Source of the DNA: Ampullaceana balthica
Taxonomy: Eukaryota > Mollusca > Gastropoda > Lymnaeidae
Assembly (NCBI GenBank): GCA_944989445.1
Contig: CALYLW010000993.1
Span: 226,001-290,000, forward strand
Direction of reading: 5' to 3'
DNA length: 64,000 bases
In this document: positions 10,039-22,211 of the stretch, piece by piece
Layout of the letters: the number at the start of each line of letters is the position of its first letter
How positions within the stretch are numbered: the stretch's first letter is position 1
Program-made: the position numbers and the translations under genes
Notes under the pieces: model-generated
Told to the model about the DNA's origin: nothing
Seen by the model: the letters and a program-made list of their open reading frames with translations, nothing else
Databases searched by the model: none

Positions 10039-11408
10039 GGTAGATTCGGCAACAGACGTCCGAAAGTATTCTGTAATTTATTTATTATTTTTTTAGTCTA
10101 CTTCCTGTTTCAAAGTTAACAATTCTCAACTATTTAAAATGTACCCCTCGGCTGCATAATTGAGCTATTGTTAAATCAAAATCAAAATTGAGGTTAGAAT
10201 ACACACACAATTTTATTTTGTCGGAAATGTCAATTTTAGAGTCACTAGGAAGTGTTAAAGCTTAAGTATTTAATATTTATATAATTTGAGGACCTATAAG
10301 CACAACAACTTCAGGACACTTATACTTATAGTTTAAAATAACTATGTAGCCGAGAGGTACATCTATATATATAATTGTCTTCGTGGGACCATGCGAGACA
10401 CCACGCAAGTATGTGCAACCGAGCATGACGAATGACCTTCGCTGGGGTCGACCAATGTATCAAGACCAAAATGGTCCTAACATTTCACTTGCATTGTTCC
10501 TTCACAGAAAATAGTGAGATTCGTAATGTACTGGTTATCACATCCCTCTTATACAGGGAAGGTCCTGGGTTCAAGCCCCAGCGAAAACATTGTTTATTTT
10601 TAATTTTTTTAAAATGTCTGTTTGTACCCGTTCTTTTACCCCTTTATTGCCAACGCTAGCTGACCCGCTAGTGAGGTTTGAAGACTTCCTGAAAGACACA
10701 GTTGTCAAAATGAGGTGGGTTTGGGCAAACGACTGTGAGTGAATGAAAAGAAGGAACTCTGGAGAGACCTGCGGCGTAGCATACGCCGCAGACTTGCTCA
10801 TCATAGACAGCTCAAAGAACGTTTGGGGGGTGGGGGGGTGGTGGGGTGAGAGTACAGACACAAAAAGCAGCACTAAGTAAATAAAAAATAGCGAGTAAAC
10901 GTGAAGACATGCACACTGAGGTTGTTGTTACCCGCCACCCATTTATTACTACATCCCTTAAACAAAACTGTGATGGCGCCCTAGCGAGGGTTAGTCATAT
11001 TTAGGGTTGTTAATTGCGTGTTGTTGTTTTTTTTGTTTTTTTTTGAAAACCGATTATCGATTATGTAACTCCGATTTTAAACCGATTATCGTTTTATAGC
11101 TGACTTCATAGAAGTTAGGGGTGCACCGAATTTCGCCTGCAAATGTCTCAAAACCAACAATGCGTTGGCAGTCCCCCCCCCACCGACGTTCACTCGTGTT
11201 GTTTTGATTTCTTTGTGCTGTAGTTTGTGTCGTTCTTTCTCCACTTTCTTTGCACTCTCCATGGCATGAGCAAGTCTGCGGCGTATGCTATGCCGCGGGG
11301 TGTCTAGTTTGTAAATAATTGAGAACTGTCAATTTTGAAACAGGAAGTAAACTAAAAAAAAATAAATTAACTACAGAATACTTCCGGACGTCTGTTGCGG
11401 TATCTACC
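10039..11408. mobile_element. Long-TIR DNA transposon, 8-bp target duplication, containing a Helitron-like insert
   Basis: Inverted repeats of about 97 bp (10039-10135 and 11312-11408) share GGTAGAT..CGCAACAGACGTCCG, AGTATTCTGTA and ACTTCCTGTTTCAAA. AAATAGGC lies directly outside both ends (10031-10038 and 11409-11416). Long TIRs with an 8-bp duplication suggest a Mutator-like or related element, but no transposase is visible. A Helitron-like element occupies 10362-11307, so this one inserted first. Confidence 0.85.
10362..11307 (+). mobile_element. Helitron-like composite with tRNA-Val-like segment and inverted 3' halves
   Basis: Begins TCTATATATATAATTGTC after an A. Ends with a GC-rich hairpin (11278-11296) followed by GGGGTGTCTAG and then T, the TC...hairpin...CTAG architecture of Helitrons inserted between A and T. 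A tRNA-Val-like segment with B box GGTTCAAGCCC sits at about 10528-10580. A reverse-oriented copy of the element's 3' half occupies about 10768-11010, with its own hairpin GCGGCGTAGCATACGCCGC at 10771-10789. A sister copy is at 62641-63017. No Rep/helicase frame, so non-autonomous. Confidence 0.65.
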
Positions 11409-11416
11409 AAATAGGC

Positions 11417-13130
11417 CTACTAAGCCTACTTCTTCGACTTCTACTTCTACTAAGTGAATAGATTAGGTTAGTTCATTGCAACTTTTTTATTCGGTTAATA
11501 GTAATTAGTAATACATGTAGAGATTTAATTAGACCAAGACCAAGGCCATGATAAGATACTCTTACTCATAAGTTTTATAATTTAATTGTTTATATTATAT
11601 ATTTAATAGTTAGTTTGTAATAATTAAAATAATTTGTAGTTTGTACCAGTTTCAGTAAATTCAGTTATCAGTTATACATGTCATTTATTGTATGTACTTA
11701 TCCACTTAATTCTTAATGCCTCTAATTATTATTAGTATTATACTTATAACTTAGTTATAAGTTATAATAGTTATAATATAACTTATACTTATAAACTAAT
11801 ATTTTAATATAAACTAAAAAAGTTTTACTAAAGTATTCATAAAATGTGCTCGTGACATCTTGTCAACTGATATAATTTTTAAATTTAGTGTTTAATTTCA
11901 AGATACGAGTCAACTTAGTTGACTCAACTACCAGGATCTTATTTGTACATTTATATATTTTTTTTAAATGCGAGTATATAGTAATAGTATAGTATAGTAT
12001 ACTAAGTATAGTAGGAAACAATAACAATCTGGTTAGCCTATTTACCAATAGTTAAATCATTAAACCTTGAAACACTAGAGAATAGCAGAACCAAGAGTAA
12101 AGTAAAGTAGTAATATACATAGAGCAATTAATTCTAATTTAGAAATACAACACAAAGATAACTTAATAAAATACAACCCTCAGAAAGACATAAGAATAAA
12201 AACACCTTTCTTATTCCGTATGCAAGAACAAACTCATACAAATTTTCGTTCTTCCCGTCCGGAATTCGGGCGTGGATTGGGTTGCCTGAAGACTGAAGAA
12301 ACCAGGAAAGCCAACACTTTATCAACATTTAAAACCTAATAAGAATGCAGGACTAATAAACACAAACCATAGATAAGCGTAGGACACAATAATTTTATGT
12401 ATAGAAGGAGCGTCTGACACAGATAAGATAAGATAAGATTTAAGATATAAGCCAAATAGATTTGATACTAAATTTTAAACGTTTTACCCTCCGCTAAATT
12501 TAAATATCTATAGAAAGCAATGTGTGCAGGAGATGAAAATAATTATAACGCAAGTCCAATATTCATCCAACTTTTGAATCAAATAAAATAAGTGCTTCTG
12601 CTTCATTGAATCAGTGGTTACTTATGTCAGAAATGTGGACACCTTGATTTTATATCACATAAAAATAAATAAATAATAATGACGAAAACTACACACACAC
12701 ACAAATTGCACACAACTTAACATTAAATATATGTAAGAAAACTTTTAATAAATACTTTTTAAAGAAATAATAATAATTTTCAATTAATAATGGCATCGCT
12801 CCCCGGTGCGGCTTCGTCACACTTGTATTGTGCCTATTAACCTATTTAACCTATGAAGCAGATTTATAATTAAGATTTTAATTCCCCACACATACTTCAC
12901 ATAGTAGTACTTGTACTAGGTGTGGGTGGGGAATAGTAGTACTAGCATAAGACCTCATAATTGAAACTTGTTTCACAAATATTTAATTTTCCGTAAAATG
13001 AGAATTTAACAAAGTAATAATTATGCACTAAATTACCATACCGTTAAAAAAAATACTTGTGGCCAATGCACCAAAAAAATAGGATTTTTTTTATATTTAG
13101 AGTAAATGTGTCAAGCTCATGACTCGTTGG
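11417..13130. other. AT-rich intergenic sequence
   Basis: Simple AT-rich stretches, including TTATAAG permutations at 11740-11800. A reversed 3'-end fragment of the SINE tail (GAAGGAGCGTCTG followed by AGATAAG repeats) lies at about 12403-12445. No gene seen. Confidence 0.5.
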
Positions 13131-13210
13131 CCACATCCGGCCCGCCACACAATTTTCTCTGGCCCACGGCGTGACCCGTCAAAACGACCCGTGACAAAAC
13201 GGCCCCGGTC
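13130..13210. mobile_element. hAT end-like fragment
   Basis: AAGCTCATGACTCG and GGCCACATCCGGCCCGCC resemble one end of Charlie-type hAT elements. The partner end and target duplication were not found. Confidence 0.4.
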
Positions 13211-13534
13211 AAATTAGCCCCGACCAAAACATGCATTTGCCAGAAAATGCATTTTTTTAAAATTTGACAACTATGTAGATTTCTTACCTACGCACTATAT
13301 GAAGACACCTAAATCTACCTTACTTTCATTTATATTGACACGAGTGACAATAATCTTAATCCACATGACTTGTCTTTATCTCGTATCATTTCTGTGATAT
13401 TTAAAATTAATGCCTTAAAAACTGAGCTAAGAAGAAAAGTTGTTTTGTGCTCCTGTCAAGAATTTGATGCATTCAATAAAGTTGATGAATACTTGACTAA
13501 TTTTAAATGGGCTCATTTACCATTATATCTAGAA

Positions 13535-13718
13535 CAGTGCTTCTCAAACTTTTTAGTATTGCGGACCAGCAGGAATTTTTTCCATTGTACCAGGGACCTG
13601 TGCACTATTTTCCCTGCGCTGACAATTTTTTCTGTCCTTTTTTAGAACACCTGCGGACTGGCAGCGGATGGCCCACGGACCGGCACCGGTTCGCGGACCA
13701 CCAATTTGGGAAGCACTG
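13535..13718. mobile_element. hAT MITE, 184 bp, near-perfect 8-bp duplication
   Basis: Ends CAGTGCTTCTCAAACTT and AATTTGGGAAGCACTG. Flanks ATCTAGAA (13527-13534) and ATTTAGAA (13719-13726) match at 7 of 8 bases. Same family as 9164-9464. A solitary right end, GAGAAGCACTG, also occurs near 14272-14282. Confidence 0.85.
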
Positions 13719-14454
13719 ATTTAGAAGACTAGAATGGTCAGGGGCGTTTGACCAAAAACCAATCGAACAATCATATGAAACTTAAAACGTTTTTAATTCT
13801 ATTAAATAGATTCCCTCACCCCTCCCCTTTTAAATAAAAATGATATTCCGTGTCGTTTTGACTTAAAATATCTACACATAATCCTATTCAGATCATTTTT
13901 AGACACTTGTCATGCTTGTAAAACTCACCAGTAGCATTTTCGGGTGGGGGGGGGGCTAACGACGCTCCCTTAAATCCCCGAGTCATGTGAGCAGGACCTA
14001 GAGTCTGGGGGTGGGGGGGGGGTAACGCACACATAAACTTGTATATTTTGGGGTAACGGGCAAAAAAGTCCATGAGAGAACCAAACGGAGCTGCGGTTAC
14101 ATCACCAATTCTTTGATGACTTTGACTTTGATGTCAACATCAAACGACGCAGCGTAACAATTTCATACGTTATCTTGTGGATTCTCAAACTTAAGGATTA
14201 TAATTAGATTTAATTTTCACGTCTTGATACCTTACGCCAACCAGCGTCTGATGGCCTACCGACCGGCACATTGAGAAGCACTGATTTTATTTTAAAATTA
14301 TTCGTTAAATAAATTGTAAGGGACCAAATATTTTAGTGGAAATTTAGATAAAGTTATGGCAGAATGGAATAATGCAGTAACCGATGCAGGAGAACTATAC
14401 TGGTGAATTATCACCATATTACTGCATGATACACCAAGGATCACTGTGTGGTAA

Positions 14455-14714
14455 GGGGCCGTCCATCAAGTACGTCACGCTCCAGAGGGGGGGGTGTAAG
14501 AAAGTGTGACAGGGGGACGGGGTTCCGGTCATGTGTGACGTCACGGTGTTTTCTATTAAATTTTAATTATTTTCTTAATAAAAATAACAAAATTTGTTGG
14601 AAAGTGTGACGTACTTTAGGAGGGGGGGGGGTCGAGATTTGTGACAGTTTGTGTCAGGGGGAGGGGGAGTTAAAAATGGTAAAAAAAAGCGTGACGTACT
14701 TTATGGACGGACCC
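14455..14714. mobile_element. GGGGCCGTCC-type MITE, copy B
   Basis: 260 bp, TIRs GGGGCCGTCC and GGACGGACCC, TAA on both sides. It shares the interior GTACGTCACGCTCCAGAG with copy C, so B and C form one subfamily. Confidence 0.8.
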
Positions 14715-17306
14715 TAAAGTACTCAACACGGAATCTGTAATGAGTACTGTAACACAAACCGTGAACTTGCGCGACGTGCATTCGGGACGAGCGTGGACAG
14801 TCAGTGCTGTAGAAGAAAGTCATCGTCAAGGATTTCGGCTCCGGAAAATCCGGAATCCGGCCATTTTTACAAATCCGGCTCCAGCAGGATTTAACTTTAT
14901 AAAGTTGGTAGAGCCCTAATATATAAAGCTAATGGTGTCACCCCTCACTACTTACCTCCTCCGAGTCTACCAGTTCCAAATTACGGGAGCATACACAATT
15001 TTACACTTAGGTGATGGTGTCCTTTGTGCGGTCCGCATCCCCCCCCAGTGACGCCTCTGATTACCTTTGTTCACTTACAATGCAACGTCGTTAACCTCAT
15101 TTTGGCAACACTACGTCGGCGCCCGGGCGCATATATATTATATAGCCTACCCCCACACTCACCACCACCTCGCTACGCCCCTGATTCAGAGCCTTTGATT
15201 TCTTATCCTCCCGCACCCCCGATCAAAGTGAATTTAACATAAGAATATAATCAATCCATTGGGATGAGTTTAAAAAAGGGTGGCTATTCAGGTAGTAATT
15301 AACAATATTTTTTCCTGTGATAATGTCAGTCTCAGTGCTATTTGAACTTCTTTATTTTGCGGTTTCATTTGCACGAGGCACTTATGAGAGGAGGGAGTGG
15401 GGGTGCCGGTAAACTCAAAGTCCTTCCTTTGCGACACAGTGTCTCTCTACATACTACTGCTTACTTTACCCGTAAAAATAATCTCGGTCTCAGTAGTATA
15501 ATCCAGATTTAATCATCTTCGCTTCTCGTGAGGGGCTACTACCGCAATAAAAAGTAGTACCGTGAATAGGATATAATTACAAGAGCAAAGCGATTATTAA
15601 CAATTTAGGTAACTTATTAAAATAAATGGCATTCTTCAATAATGTTTAATAATTAAACTAATGGCAAGATAAACTCAATATAAACGACACATTTATTTAC
15701 AACCATTCACCATGGCCATGGTCAGTTCTGTCGGTTTGTGCGGAGGGATAAAAGGAATAGATTTTTTGCCCTCCCCTGAATGTTTTTCCCCCTCTTAGCC
15801 TATGTTATGTTTTGTCGGCCTACATTCAAAGGAAGTATGGTTATTGTAGCAGTCCTCGGGGATTTTACTTATGTCAGTGCACCGTTGTGAAGGAGTGTTG
15901 TGATAATGTTGGAATTATTAAACCTGATTCATCGGATGGTTCTCCAAGACAGCCCTTAAGTCAGAAGTGATGGGCCAGAACACCGCTACCAGTGTTCTCG
16001 TCTGTGTAACATGGATTTTAAATATCTGTAACGGTACGGCCATACTTGTTGTTTACTGTCGCTACTGTAACAGTTACTACTACTAGACTACTACCACATT
16101 AAAAGTTTAATAGTGAACTAATAGTGCATCTCATTTAATAAATATTTTTAACCCTTCGATGTTGAAATAACATTTTAAAACTATTGAATAACTCTTCACG
16201 TCTCATGCAAATGCCCCTTCTTGGAAAAATAATCAAAATCGGCTAACAGTACTGACTGGACAGCAGCGAACATCAAAAGATTTGCCGACGGCCATGTTGG
16301 TTAACTTAATGGTGTAAGCGCTAACCACGACCGACAAGCCTCGTTAGCATTGTATTGCATCAAATTTTTGACGTGGTCTATAAGGCAGCGATGTGAGTCG
16401 TAGACGAAGACAGGCTCATCTTAGACAATCTATTTAGTTCATAGTCAATTACAGTATCGGAAACTAAGAAAGGAATGCGGTATAATTCCAAAGGAACGAG
16501 GGCACGTGACCCCTAATTTTCTGACCCCAATTCAGGGTTAACGGCTAACGGTACCCATCTCCTCATACTAGGAGATAGTAGTGTATTGTCCAGGATTATT
16601 TTGTAAAGATTTTTTATTAAAGAGCGTGGCTTTAAATCTCTGGAAAAAAATATATACAGAAGCTAAAAAAAATAAAAAATAATATATAATAATAATTAAT
16701 AATAAATCAATAATCAATGTAGTAATAGGCAATAGGCATAGGCATAGGTCAGTTACTTTTCTTTTGTTACAGTTATCAGTAATAATTTAATAAGTAAATA
16801 AAGTAAAGTATAAGTTAGTTGCAGTGAGTTACGGCTTTAACATTAGTTACAGTAACTTACTTCAGTAACACTTCAGTTTCAGACTACAGTATTTAAATTT
16901 AAGTGTTCATTTACAAATATATCTTATCTGTTTACAGACGCTCTTTCTATACAGAAGATTATTGCGTATAAATTATACATTATAATCATTATACATGCAT
17001 TTTTAAAATATATAATATTGATTTCATCATTAAGTTTAGGTTAACTGATTTGAAGCTTCCGTATGAGTATGATTATTTTGAAGTTACTATAAGTTACTCT
17101 TTATTTTAGACTGTGAGAATGTAGTGGTCCACTTGTCGACTAAGGCTAAGGGACAACATAATGTAAAACTGTGAGGTGTAGTCTTAACTTTATAACTTAT
17201 TGACCATCATAAATTTTCTTTAAACACTTTATTTACTTCAAAATTTTTTATCTTAATTGAATGTCTTTCAATTTCTATTTAGAGCTTTACATCATTAAAT
17301 AGCCAT
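14715..17306. other. Intergenic sequence, no gene recognised
   Basis: Holds a patch of CCGGAATCCGG/CCGGCTCC repeats at about 14835-14890, probably a MITE end, and simple AT-rich repeats at 16660-16740. A SINE 3'-end fragment (CAGACGCTCTTTCTATACAG) lies at about 16935-16970. No supported coding frame. Confidence 0.5.
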
Positions 17307-17560
17307 GGGGCCGTCCATAAAGTACGTCACGCTCCAGAGGGGGGGAGGGGGTGTAAGAAAGTGTGACAGGGGGGAGGGGGGGTGTCCGGCCATGTGTGAC
17401 GTCACAGTATTTTATATTCAATTTTAATTATTTTGTTAATAAAAAAAATAATTTTTGATCGAAAGTGTGACGTACTTTAGGGTGGGGGGGGTCCCAAATT
17501 TGTGACACGGGGGAGTTAAAAATGGTCAAAAATAGCATGACGTACTTTATGGACGACCCC
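17307..17560. mobile_element. GGGGCCGTCC-type MITE, copy C
   Basis: 254 bp with ends GGGGCCGTCCATAAAGTACG and CGTACTTTATGGACGACCCC, flanked on both sides by CAT (17304-17306 and 17561-17563). This is a clean 3-bp duplication. Confidence 0.85.
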
Positions 17561-17583
17561 CATATATATGATTTTTAGACTAT

Positions 17584-18835
17584 CATCCATCCATCCCTGT
17601 GGTGCTACAGCCCATGCAGGCCTTTGGCCTGCCTTACCACTTCCTTCCACTCAGACCTAACTAATGCCTTTTTTCTACAAGATTGGATGCCCATTTGCTG
17701 TAGATCTTTCTCTACGTCATCCATCCATCTCAGCCTAGGTCTTCCCTTGAGCCGTTTTCCTCTGGGGTTTTGGAGGTGCACCCTCTTTGCTCCTCTGTTA
17801 TTTGTCATTCTTTCTAAGTGTCCTGCCCAGCACACTCTGCCCTTTTTTATTTCTGCAACCATCATGGGATCCTGATATAGACTGATATATTAACAGTTCA
17901 TGGTTGGTCCGTATTCATCTTTTGTTGGTTCATATATTTTCCTGAGAACTTTCCTCTCCCATGTATTTAACAGGTTTTCTGCAGTTTTTGTTAGGGTCCA
18001 AGTTTCACTTGCAAATGTTACAGCTGGTCTGGAGACAGTTTAATAAAGAGTTTTCTTTTTTTCTCTTGTAATGTTTTTGTTTTGAGTATTTTCTGGCTAC
18101 TAAAATATGCTCTATTCCCGGCTGATATTTTTTCTTTGATTTCTGTTATTAATTCATTCCTTTCATTTAGTAACCATCATAAGTCATAAGTATTGGAATT
18201 GGTTTTCTTTGTCAAAAGTCTGGTTCCTAATTTTAATGGCTTCACCTGTCATTTCTTCTCTTACTAAGATAATGAATTTTGTTTTTTTGGTTGTTGACTT
18301 CCAGCCCTGCTTGCCGTGATGCATTAGAGAGAGTGCCATTAGCTTTTGGTTCTTGAGTTTCCCTTAGAAAGTATCCAGTTAGTGTTCCTTGGGTGATATA
18401 TATGCTTCTTATAACTCTCTCTAATGTTAGGTTAAAAAGCATTCAAGACAGGGAGTCTTCCTGCCTATATCATTCTTGTCAGTTTGTTGGGTATGCCAAA
18501 CTCCTGCAATCTCATATAGATATTTTCTTTTGATGCTGTCATAGGCCAATTTATAGTCTACATAGAGTTGATGTACTGGGATGTTGTGTTCATAACATTT
18601 CTCTATTAGGCATCTGATGGTGAAAATCTGATCAGTCGCTGATCTGTTTTGTCTGAATCCACATTGGTTGTCACCTAGTATTTCTTCAGCGCATGGATGT
18701 AGTACCATATTTGAATTATTTGTAGGAAACATTTAATCGGGAGACTCCTCTGTAGTTTGTGCACTGAAGTTTGGAGCCTTTCTTGTGTATTGGGTTATTA
18801 ATGCCGTTTTCCATTCTGTTGGTATTTTCTCTTCT
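17584..18835 (-). mobile_element. Non-LTR retrotransposon (LINE) 3' fragment
   Basis: Minus-strand frames at 18732-18427 read GDNQCGFRQNRSATDQIFTI then LYVDYKLAYDSI, reverse-transcriptase motifs of LINEs. At 17865-17605 the frame reads GHLERM...GRPRLRWMDDVEKDL, the conserved C-terminal tail of such proteins. The 3' end carries a GGATGGATGG microsatellite tail at 17584-17596, as in RTE-like elements. The 5' two-thirds are missing and the RT catalytic region is broken by frameshifts: a 5'-truncated dead copy. Confidence 0.85.
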
Positions 18836-18839
18836 TACC

Positions 18840-20020
18840 AGATTCTTAGACTATACATAATTTTAATTTTAATTTATTCATGGTAAATCATCCTTTCACT
18901 ATAATTAAGATGACTAATAAAATAACACTAAAAACTGCATTCTTATGTAATCGGCAAAGCTGTATTATGCTTAGGCGCCTTAGGAAAGATGTTAATATTC
19001 ATGTACAAATAAAACAGAATTTAATTTCATGAATGTGATATTTGTGTATGGAAGTCAAGATCATGACATTTTTATTATTTGGACAGTTCAATACAGGAAA
19101 AAGCACAAACAGTAATGTTTAAATCCAGTCACTTCCCTTTCCAAAGTATCTTTTCCCATCCTCCCCAATCTCAGAAACTCATAATATATCATAATGATTG
19201 AGATAACTTAAGCAATAATGTACTTTATAATCACTATAATAATGTAAATTTAGTTGTTAAGAGTTGATTTTAAACATTAAAAGAAAAAGTAATAAAAATA
19301 CTTCAACCGATGTTTTTTTCAATGATTATTTTTCATATTTCCTTGTGTCATTAATCTTGTGTCATTAATCTGATTGGCAATCGCATATGCAAACTAGATG
19401 ACTGCAGGTTTCTACAGCTGGCAACTTTCTTTACTCTATTTGACTACAAAATACAAAGTATTCACACTATACATTGTAAATAGGTATACACTGTACATGT
19501 AAATAGGAAGCATCAGCTAAATAATTATGCTAAATATAATCATGGTTGTTAGAAATTGGAAAGTCATTGAAAAACAGAAATACAATGCATACTGGTTTTC
19601 TTCACTGCTTTCTATGTTATTGCTAAGAGCATGATTATAAATGTAGGCTAAATGCATCTTTTATTGCATTCAAAATAAAGTAGGTCATAATTCTAAACAC
19701 CTTATGTTACCTGCAAATAAAGATGTCATGTCACTTTCACTGATAAGTACAGTGTCAAATTGTACATGGGTAGAGTCGATGCCCTAATAAATCTTTAGTG
19801 TCAGTCCTGATAGTGTTGAACTTTCAAGGTTGTTTAAAAACAAAAAAAGAGCAACCCTTGTTTACTCCAAGGAGAATAGAGAATTAGAAATTTACTGATA
19901 GCATTTGAGTCTGTTTATTGAAGTTAGTTTCCTCCCTGTCTATAAATGATTAAATATCATCTATTATTTAATATCCCCATCACTGACTGATTCTTTTTAT
20001 AAGTAAGCCAAGCAGTGTAA
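18840..20020. other. Intergenic, no gene recognised
   Basis: AT-rich sequence without supported frames or clear repeat borders. Confidence 0.5.
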
Positions 20021-20290
20021 GGGGGCGCGGTGGTTGAGCGGCAGCACGCTCAGCTGGCGTACAGAGTCACGGGTTCAAATCTCTGAAGGCAGGGGCTTGT
20101 TCCCTTGCCTAAGGGCGTCCCCGAGTTCACCCATCTCCGAATGTGTACCGGTACCTGATATTAGTTGGGGTAAAGCAAAGGCCGCTGGGCATTGTGCAAG
20201 CCACACATTCCCCTCGTATGCCATGGCAATAGAAACTTATGAACGCTGCTTCACTTGCCCCATAGGCCTGAAAAGGGAACAAAACTTTTT
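20021..20290 (+). mobile_element. tRNA-headed SINE, second body type
   Basis: Plus-strand A box GTGGTTGAGCGG and B box GGGTTCAAATCTC, followed by the same head extension as the 7083 copy (CCCCGAGTTCACCCA). Its 3' body is different, built around GCATTGTGCAAGCCACAC and CACTTGCCCCATAGGCCTG. Ends in a T-rich stretch. Confidence 0.8.
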
Positions 20291-21318
20291 TTAAGCATTG
20301 ACTAATTAAATAGATAACTCAAACTCTCTATAATTTTAACCCAAAATAAATTTTGAATATCTTATGCAAAAAAAAGCTTTAAGTAACACTCATAGGAATG
20401 GATAATTTAATAGTTTGTAACTTTTTTAAAATAAACAAGTAACAGGATGTGGGGGACATTAACACATTGTTTTCATTTTCAAAGGCGTGGAAATTGTGTG
20501 CAGTGGCGTACCTTGAGAGGAGGGGGTATTTCTATCAGGGATTCTTTAATTTAATCCTTTTTTAAAAAATACATAACTTAAGCAGATGAGAAGTCCTCAC
20601 AATTGTTTATATATATCTCTAGTAGAAGTGAAATGTATAGTAATTTATCAATTGCCATATCGTGTGGTCTCTCTTACAGGTAGTCTCCCTTGTCAGACCC
20701 GGATTTGACACTTAAATTGCTTTAAATTACTATAAATATTCCCTCTTTAAATGTGTTTTTTTTTATAATGTTCACTTTTTAAATATGTTATTGAATTAAG
20801 GTCTTGTTAAAGAGTATAGTTTGACAACTACAGTAAGTGTAAAAGAGTATATGGTATGGGGCAAGGTTCACCGAGTGCATTATCCTGGCAGCATATCTGA
20901 AGAATCATATTTTTAATTGACATTTAATAGCACAAATAGGGTATACCTGCATCAAACAATAATGAAGACGGTTCATGGGTATTGAGAGATAACCTATCTA
21001 TTACTACGTTAGTCAACAACCCCCACTCCCTCCAGTGCCTGCGTATTCTCAGTGGATATTACGTTTGTCCAGTTGACTTCCATGAAATTTGGTCTGGTAA
21101 ATTTCCAAATGTCTTTTCTGATGTGCATTAAATAAGTCTCTCAGCTTTCTAAGGGGCCACCCATATATTAAATGCGTACAATAGTCGTATTTTCGTACCC
21201 CCCTCCCCCTGTTGCACCCCGTACATTTCCCTCCCCCTATGCGTACGTACAAATTCGCTCCCCCCCATTTGAAAAATGAACTTTAAGCCAGAGTCAAAAG
21301 ATATTGGTTTCACCCTTT
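20291..21318. other. Intergenic, no gene recognised
   Basis: AT-rich. A C-rich block at 21155-21265 with GTACG motifs resembles another at 22535-22635 in inverted orientation. No coding evidence. Confidence 0.45.
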
Positions 21319-21320
21319 GA

Positions 21321-21716
21321 GGCAGTCCATAAATGACGACACGCGACTAAAAAAAAAGGGGGGGGTTCACGCATTTGTGACGAGGGTGTTAAAGAAATAT
21401 GACGTCACATCAAAATGTGCTACTTTAAATAAAAGTTACACTAAAATATTTGATTGCATGCATTCTATTTAAGGACGCTTTCAAAGGCTTCACAAATGTT
21501 TACGAAAATAGAGTGCAGCCTTAAAACTAAATAAATACTTAACTTAAATGATAAAAAAGTAATTTGCAACATACTAATTTTCAATTAGAAAATATGGCTT
21601 TTAAGGGGGGGGGTCAAGCTTTGTGACGTCAAATAGGAGGGGGTATAAGTTTTTGTGACGAGTGGGGGGGGGTAAAAATCGGATAAAATTGCATTACGTC
21701 ATTTATGGACGGCCCC
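21321..21716. mobile_element. GGGGCCGTCC-type MITE, copy D
   Basis: The left end is degraded (GGCAGTCCATAAATGACG); the right end, ATTTATGGACGGCCCCC, is intact. The interior matches copies A and E, including a G-run before GTCAAGCTTTGTGACGTCA. Confidence 0.75.
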
Positions 21717-21811
21717 CTTATAGTTTTTTGTTATATCGTGTTTTTTCCTGTTGAAATTATTGAAGAAATACAATAGATCATTCAAATTTTATTGTCTTGA
21801 ACACTGCGTAA

Positions 21812-22211
21812 GGGGCCGTCCATAAATGACCTCACGCGGCTGGGGGGGGGAGAGAAGGATCACGCATTTGTGACGATGTGAGACTGGGGAGGGGGGGGTG
21901 TTTAAGAAATGCGACGTCGCATCAAAATGCGCTACTTTAAATAAAAGTTCAACTTAAATATTTAATTGCTTACAATTTATTTAATTACATTTCCAATGGC
22001 TTCACACGTGTTACGATATTAGAGTGCAGACTTACACTAAATACATATTTCAATGACAAAGAAGTAATTTGAAACATGGTAATTTTCAATTAGCTTTTAG
22101 GGGGGGGGGAGTCAAATCTTTGTGACGTCATATTGGAGGGGGTCTAATTTTGTGACGAGGGGGGGGGGAGGTTGACAATCGGCCAAAATCGCGTGACGTA
22201 TATGGACGGCC
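21812..22211. mobile_element. GGGGCCGTCC-type MITE, copy E
   Basis: Starts GGGGCCGTCCATAAATGACC after TAA and ends TATGGACGGCC. It lies about 95 bp from copy D in the same orientation, with matching internal order of G-runs and TGTGACGTCA. Confidence 0.8.

Noticed and set aside
20021..20110. tRNA gene
   Set aside because: A and B boxes are present, but no acceptor stem pairs and the unit continues into a SINE body. The same applies to 62686-62738, 26245 and 25978.
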